A stretch of DNA of 64,000 nt, taken from positions 2,232,001 through 2,296,000 of the forward strand of contig JALGAS010000002.1 of the NCBI GenBank assembly GCA_023078685.1, given 5' to 3'. Shown here in pieces: positions 58,529-64,000 of the stretch (positions within the stretch are counted from its first letter, which is position 1; each line of letters opens with the position of its first letter). Below the pieces are notes generated by a model, which saw only the letters and a program-made list of their open reading frames with translations, was not told the DNA's origin and searched no databases. Position numbers and translations under genes: made by a program. This stretch comes from Neopestalotiopsis rosae. Lineage: Eukaryota; Ascomycota; Sordariomycetes; Amphisphaeriales; Sporocadaceae.

Positions 58529-59768
58529 GGTGATATCTACGTAGTCAAACGTTGAGCTTGATTGATATCTGTCTTCTCGCAAAGTCAACAATGGGCAGTG
58601 AGCCAGAATCAAAGGACAAAATTTTCTGAGTTTGTGTGCGGAGCTAAAGTTAGCTGTCGTCGTACGGCGGCACGAACAAATATCTGTCTTCTTGTTTAAC
58701 GGGACCAGAAAAGGATGATAAGTGAGCAGCACCAATGTCAAGCAACTTGAAGCATTAGGCAGGGAGAGAGGTATGCGGAAGACTGCAAAATATTGGGCTC
58801 TCTACCGCAAAGGGTAAACCACGGAAGACATTGCCCCGTTCAATCTACTCGATACGAACAAGGGTTCTAGAGACGCTCATGAAAAAAAGATAAACACATT
58901 GACATCGGCCGTCAAGACTTGTGGAATAATTGAATTGCATTTCGCCGTCCAATGCTTACATGGATTAAAGAGCATTTGCAGGCTCCATTCGGCCTTTATA
59001 ATCCAGGAGCGCAAGAGCGCACCACTTCCCCTTCCCCTGGTTATTTCATAATAATCTTCCTCTCACTTCCCCCCTCTGCAGGCCCAAGGTATGAGAAAGA
59101 AAGCCCCATAGACGCCGTTCAGCCTATAACTAGCGCCAGAACTGTGCATAACACAAGAAGGAAATCAACTTATGCGAAGAATGGCGTCGCTCCAGCTCAA
59201 CTACCTGCCCCTACTCCGCCGACCATTTCTCCAATATATTCTGAGCATCAGGCCTGTTTAGATTTGAAAAATCCAATGCGCTTTGGCTTTTGAGCCTATC
59301 CATAGCTATAGTCGTGCGGCCACGATCCCAAGTCGAATCAGAGTTTTGTAGATTCGATTTGCGACAAAGGAAAAGAGAGGAAAGGAAAAAGGAAAAAGGA
59401 ATGAAGGGCAGTAACAAAGAGCGTCGGTCCAGCCCACATGCGCCGAAGTGTCTGGTATCATAATATCTGGTATCATAATATTTCCGTAGAAGTAAAGTCG
59501 TGAAGGGAGTGTTGTCGTTTGCCGAAGTCGAAAAGTTGCCCGGTAAAAGTGAAGGGCGAAAAGCAGAACAAAACAAAACGAAGCAGGGTTGTGGTATCAA
59601 AGTGGTTATCGTTGTCTATGCAATTGGTTGTACGCCATGATCGAAGTCGTGCAAATTTGGTAATGGTATATGCTGTTCGCAAATCGAGGTCATCGCTTGC
59701 TGTATATGATCTAGGAAGTTGAGCCTTGGTGACGCCGTGGTATGCAAGGAGGATGCTGATAAGAGACA
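58529..59768. other. Intergenic, no gene seen
   Basis: About 1.2 kb holding the promoter of the secreted-protein gene and the 3' UTR of CDC24. A 15-base tandem duplication at 59451-59480 is listed separately. ORFs here have no support. Confidence 0.5.
59451..59480. repeat. Perfect 15-base tandem duplication
   Basis: TCTGGTATCATAATA occurs twice in direct succession (59451-59465 and 59466-59480), within or just beyond the CDC24 3' UTR. TATCATAATA could act as an AU-rich or protein-binding element; function unknown. Confidence 0.9.
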
Positions 59769-62700
59769 TTACATGTCGCCGACGCAGAAAAGTTCTATTT
59801 CTCCTACGCCGCCGAGATTGTACTGGTTCTTGGAGCCTTCCCGGTGCTCCAGGAAAGCAATCTGTATGTCTTCGTCGCTCTCTATGCTGACAAAGTCTCC
59901 GTCCTCGTCGCGATAACGCAGCCTCAGATTGCCCCTACCAATCGAGCTTTCGGTAAATCGGGACAGTTTCGCGTCGATGCGGTCAATCATTGATTGATAC
60001 GTGATGTTAAAGGCGACAACCAATGTTATATAGTTGCCACTATCGCAATGTACCTTGACCTTGAGTTGAGTTGGCATGGCATCGGGCGCAGGGCTGAAAA
60101 GAGAACTGGCTGCAGTCGGCAACGATGGTGAGACCGCAGTGCGGTTATCCAGCTGCAAAGGCGTTGGAACATTTGGTTGTGCGCCACCGGGTGCTGGCGT
60201 TGTGCGACCAGGGTAGAGTGGCTTTGCAGGGAATTGACCCATTTGACCCCCAAGAGAGCCGTGCGATTGATGCATGCGTTGAGCTCCAGGGCTCTGAGTG
60301 CTTGTCCGTATAGGCATATCCGGCATAGGTGATCCGTTCTGCGAACGGGGGACAGCGGGATCGTGAGCGGCGAGATGAGAAGGTATGCCAGGGACGGCTG
60401 GTACCGGCGTAGTGCTGTTTGATCTGCGTCCACTGCTGAGCTGGCCGTTGATGTCGGGGGTGCTGTAAGACCGGTTACGTTGCTGTGCAGCAAGGCTCTC
60501 TCGAGACATGACAGGCATCGAAGGTCCACGGGGGTTTCTTCCATTCATAGCGTACGCGTTGACCGGAGATGCACCGTCTCGTGAGGGTGCCCGTGGCATC
60601 GCAGGAGCAGTGTATCGGTTGTTGTCCTCCATTCCCAAGGGCGTTCCCGCCTTAGGAAAGGGGTAGCCGGCGGTGAACTGCATACTGCTGGCACCACTGG
60701 TGCGCGTCGATATTGGCGACTCGGTTGCTGGCGAAAAGTACGAATCTCCTACGCGAGGTCCTGGCGAACCGGCTCCTTGTGGCGGTCCAGCTCCAGTCTG
60801 CAAGCTGAGCCCGTTCGGCGGTTGGGGTAGAGGGAATCTTGGCGGCGGCGCCCGATTCATGCCGGCAATAGACTGTGTACTCTCGCCGGTAGCAGAACGC
60901 GATCTCAAGCTTGTGCTGGATGCGTTGCGGGTCATGACGCCACCAGTTGACTGTGGTAGTTGTCCCATGGCGCCGAAGCCAATGTTCGGGGATGCAACCT
61001 CTGCTGGTGCTATAGGCAATGCATCTTCATCGTCGCTTTCTTCTTGTTGTTTGTACGGATTCTCGAGGCCCTCAGCATTTCGCATCCAGGCAAAGTCGGT
61101 TGTCGCGCCATTTGGTGCTGCGCTGACTGGCTGGGCATTGATCTTTCGCTGATTGTCCAAGCCAGTCGCCCATTTCTTCATTTGCTCCTCATTGACGAAC
61201 TTGATGACAAAGTTTTCCACGCCAGGATCTCCCTTCCACCAGATCTGTACAGTGTACGATCCTGAAAATTGTCAGTGTGCAAGAACCAGAGCGCGCAATC
61301 AGGGGGGTTCATACCGGGCTTTGCAAACGAAAGAACTTCCGTCACATTCGTCATAAAGATTCTACCTTTCAACTGTAGCTTGTTGTTCTTGTTGCGTGGT
61401 TTGGGCACATTTGACTTGGTCTTGTCCTTTTTGTCCTTGCTTTTGTTCGGCTGTACCTCTTTGCAGCACAGTAAGATGGACTCGAAAAGATAAATCTCGT
61501 ACTGTGATCGTGGTCAGTGAGTGGCACGCAGCTTAAGCGCATTCAATGAAGATTCCTACATCTTTCTCTTGGTCACTTCGCCCAGTAATGACGGTGTACA
61601 CGCCGTGCAGGAGAAGACTACCGAAGTGATCCACTTTGTGGCTCTTCCAGTCATCAACTCTCCTGTTCAACTCTTCCACCGCCTCATCAAGCATATCGCG
61701 GTTGACTGCCTCGTTCGCCTTGGAGAGAACCCTCTCAGCAGCTGCAATACCTGTAGCAAGATCCTCCTTGACGGCGGCATCTTCACTCTTTTTGGAAAGA
61801 TCCTGCTGATGGTTAGAACCCGAACCTGCTGGTCAAAATGGTCGCAACACTTACTTTGAGAAGCAAGGGATATTTTACAAGCCTTTGCATTGGCTTCAGA
61901 AGAAATCCATCTAAAGTATTGAAATCGCATGCGACTGGATGCTGAATAACCTTGATCTGGTCGAATACTTGGTTCGCTACCTGTGCCGCTTTTCGCTGAT
62001 TGGCAATAAATGGCTGGTAGATTGCGAATCCTTCTTCATATGTAGCGAACGGTGTGCCCCAACGCTGTGATGCAGCAGGCATGGAATTCGTTGTCTCGAT
62101 TTTGATCAGAAATCGTCTTTGAAAGTCGAGAATTGAGTTGATGTTCAAGAAGATGTGATGAACGATATCGCCCGGGATATCACCTTGTTGCTCAACAGCC
62201 TTCTTCAAATCGTGAAGATTTTCCAGATCCTGAACATATTTACGTTCCGTGTCTACCATTTCCTTGATAATATGGTCGCGATATGACATGGAGCCGCCAG
62301 CGCCGGTGCCTTCACCAGCAGCAGCCTCCGAGACGGATGCTTGACGAGGTTGTAGCAGTTTACATTGCAGCTGGGCAATGTCAAGGACATTGTTGACTAC
62401 TTGGATAACCTTGAAACACGATTAGCTTGATACGTTTCAAATTCCAAAGCTGGCAGTCTTACCTTGACAAATCCAGTGGTGTCAGTACCCATGAGGTCAT
62501 TGATCACGAAGCATTCGTCGCTCTTCATACCCAGTTGGTGCAGGCAACCCTCAACAAATCTGAATACGGCGATCTTGGATACCTTTGCGGCACTTCCAGG
62601 AACGTTGTCGACGCTGAGAGGACGATCCGGCTCGAGAGTATTAAAGATGGTCAGTAGGGGGTGACCAGTCCGCAACAGTTGCCACACAGCGTCCACAGCA

Positions 62701-63047
62701 CCTCCTTCCAAAGTCTCTGTAAGTGAATTGAGCTCCTGCTCATACTGGTCGAAACCAGGAACCTGCTGTAATCTTTGCTTCAAGGATGAACATATCTGAA
62801 AGAGAGACCTCGAAGCATCGGCTTTTTGATTTATAATATTGGCTGTCGCGACGACGTGTCCTGGATCGGCTACGGTCGTCGCCATGGACGACAACGATGG
62901 GTTGGACGCAGAAGCATAGATAGTTGAGCCAGACAACTGGCTTGCTCGGGGACCTGCTATACCTGAAGCACCGGACATGCTGACTTTCCTCTCCGCAGCA
63001 AACACCGGTGCCGTATTCGTCCTGAGAAGCGCTGGAGCATGTGCCAT
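59769..63047 (-). CDS. CDC24: Rho guanine nucleotide exchange factor Cdc24/Scd1
   Basis: Five exons (63047-62463, 62409-61855, 61802-61560, 61501-61315, 61261-59769) encode 1020 residues; introns are 52-58 bases and all junctions stay in frame. Order of domains: a CDC24-type calponin-like region (about 90-200; FQICSSLKQRLQQVPGF, IFNTLEPDRPL); the DH/RhoGEF domain from about 238 (EMVDTERKYVQDLENL, GFLLKPMQRLVKYPLLLK); the PH domain at about 430-560, spread over exons 3-5; a long Pro/Ser/Gly-rich linker; and a C-terminal PB1 domain (about 922-1020) with the acidic OPCA stretch YRDEDGDFVSIESDEDIQIAF (key acidic residues). Cdc24 activates Cdc42 at sites of polarised growth, and PB1 binds the scaffold Bem1; in filamentous fungi it is required for hyphal tip growth. 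The start is the first ATG of exon 1. High confidence. Confidence 0.93.
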
Positions 63048-64000
63048 CGCTCTCTCTACCCCATTCGATTCTCTTAAATTTCGGTGGAATGTGGTAGTTT
63101 GCGCCAGATGAACTAGCGAGTCCTCACCGAGTTGAGGAATGTTGTATTCTCGTGGATCGTGGTCTATTATCTCAAGTGAGGGGTTGGAATGCTGTCTATT
63201 TAGATCGAAAGGTTATTGGCGCGAAAGGAATGATAAGTTGGGATAAATTGTGATATTAAGCCGCGATGCGCTGATCTCCTGATCAAGCTGACCGGAACGT
63301 TCGTTGCGTCGGTTGGCGGGTTGGTGAATGGCGTGTTCAGTGGTCGTGATTGTGATGGAGTCGCTATCGTGCCACGAATGTCTCCTTTTTAAGTTGAGTC
63401 GGTATTCCCTTTCGCCTCTGCTCGGTTTGCCTGGCTAGGATTGCGATTTCCAACTTTTTTGCGTAGCCTCTCCAGATCTTTCAGCTTCAAATGACTCGCG
63501 AGATTTCCTGCTTGCTCTAAACTCGTGGGGTTTGGTGAGTCGTAGGGTCTCTGAGCTCGTCTCCCTGGTATGTCCGGATGGATGAGCGTGGGTGAGAGCG
63601 TTGATTGCTTTTCCTGCCGTCTGCCCCTCGGCCCTGTTCTGTTCTGGTCTGGTCTGGGTCGGGCGTGGTCAGACTGACGCGCGAGGATTCAGCAGACAGG
63701 TACAGTCACAGTGTTGGAGCTGAGATCGGAAATCCGTGGGGCTCGCCAGGCTGGAGATTTGTTTTGTAGGCGGGAGGTCAGGCCGATAAGGCGAGGTGAA
63801 ACAATGACCGAGAGCGGCGGTTAGGAGGCCAATCTCGGGTCGACTCCACGAGCGATGGGGCGGAGGAATTGCAGACCGTTAGGACGGTGGTCTCGAAGTG
63901 GGCGGCTGCGTACTACGGGCAATATGAAATTACTACCAGCAGATGGAGCAGGCGATCTCTGGTGGTGCGGCCGAAGATCTGCTCTGGCCTTTTTACAAAG
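63048..64000. promoter_or_regulatory. CDC24 5' flank, no gene seen
   Basis: About 950 bases upstream of the CDC24 start to the window edge. It should hold the CDC24 promoter and 5' UTR, with CT-rich stretches near 63060 and 63400-63660. No ORF or other feature is supported. Confidence 0.5.

Overview
The window reads as genomic DNA from a filamentous ascomycete, most likely a Sordariomycete and probably in Hypocreales. The basis is eukaryotic gene structure with short introns of about 50-130 bases (GT...AG, with several TACTAAT/CTAAC-type branch sites), GC-rich third codon positions, and a set of typical fungal single-copy genes: the Dsc complex subunit Dsc3, Vfa1, Yvh1, Med18, purine hydroxylase (hxA type), Rtt106, Mrp10 and Cdc24. 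The genus-level assignment is inference. No tRNA, rRNA, CRISPR array or intact transposon was recognised.

Layout. 1-536 holds the 5' part of a kynurenine aminotransferase (BNA3-like) gene running off the left edge, divergent from a Dsc3-like gene (1036-2034). VFA1 follows (3047-3702). A probably broken secreted-protein gene lies at 4602-5344, and then there are almost 5 kb without a recognisable gene. YVH1 (10143-11316) and a C2H2 zinc-finger protein gene (12878-14833) lie on the minus strand. From 14834 to 36779 there is a gene desert of about 22 kb. It contains microsatellites, homopolymer C tracts, a strong GC hairpin and an apparent excess of the heptamer GTAGGTA, but no gene I can defend. 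An orphan small gene (36780-37124) and MED18 (37912-38763) mark the return of genes.

40-54 kb looks like an accessory metabolic region: a lactate 2-monooxygenase-type flavoenzyme, a small secreted cysteine-rich protein, an NmrA-like NAD(P)-binding protein, a BAHD-type acyltransferase, xanthine dehydrogenase (purine hydroxylase) and a GRE2-type ketoreductase. There is no PKS, NRPS or terpene-synthase core gene, so calling it a biosynthetic cluster would be speculative. From 54.5 kb the region is housekeeping again: RTT106 and MRP10 divergent, a small orphan secreted glycoprotein-like gene, and a five-exon CDC24 gene (59769-63047) with DH, PH and PB1 regions.

Exon-intron structures were derived by hand from splice consensus, reading-frame continuity and remembered family conservation. 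Every multi-exon model given here closes in frame. The most interesting unexplained material is the 22 kb desert with its repeated heptamer and hairpin, the decayed secreted-protein gene, and two intact orphan secreted proteins. I did not find convincing evidence of a wholly new molecular system.
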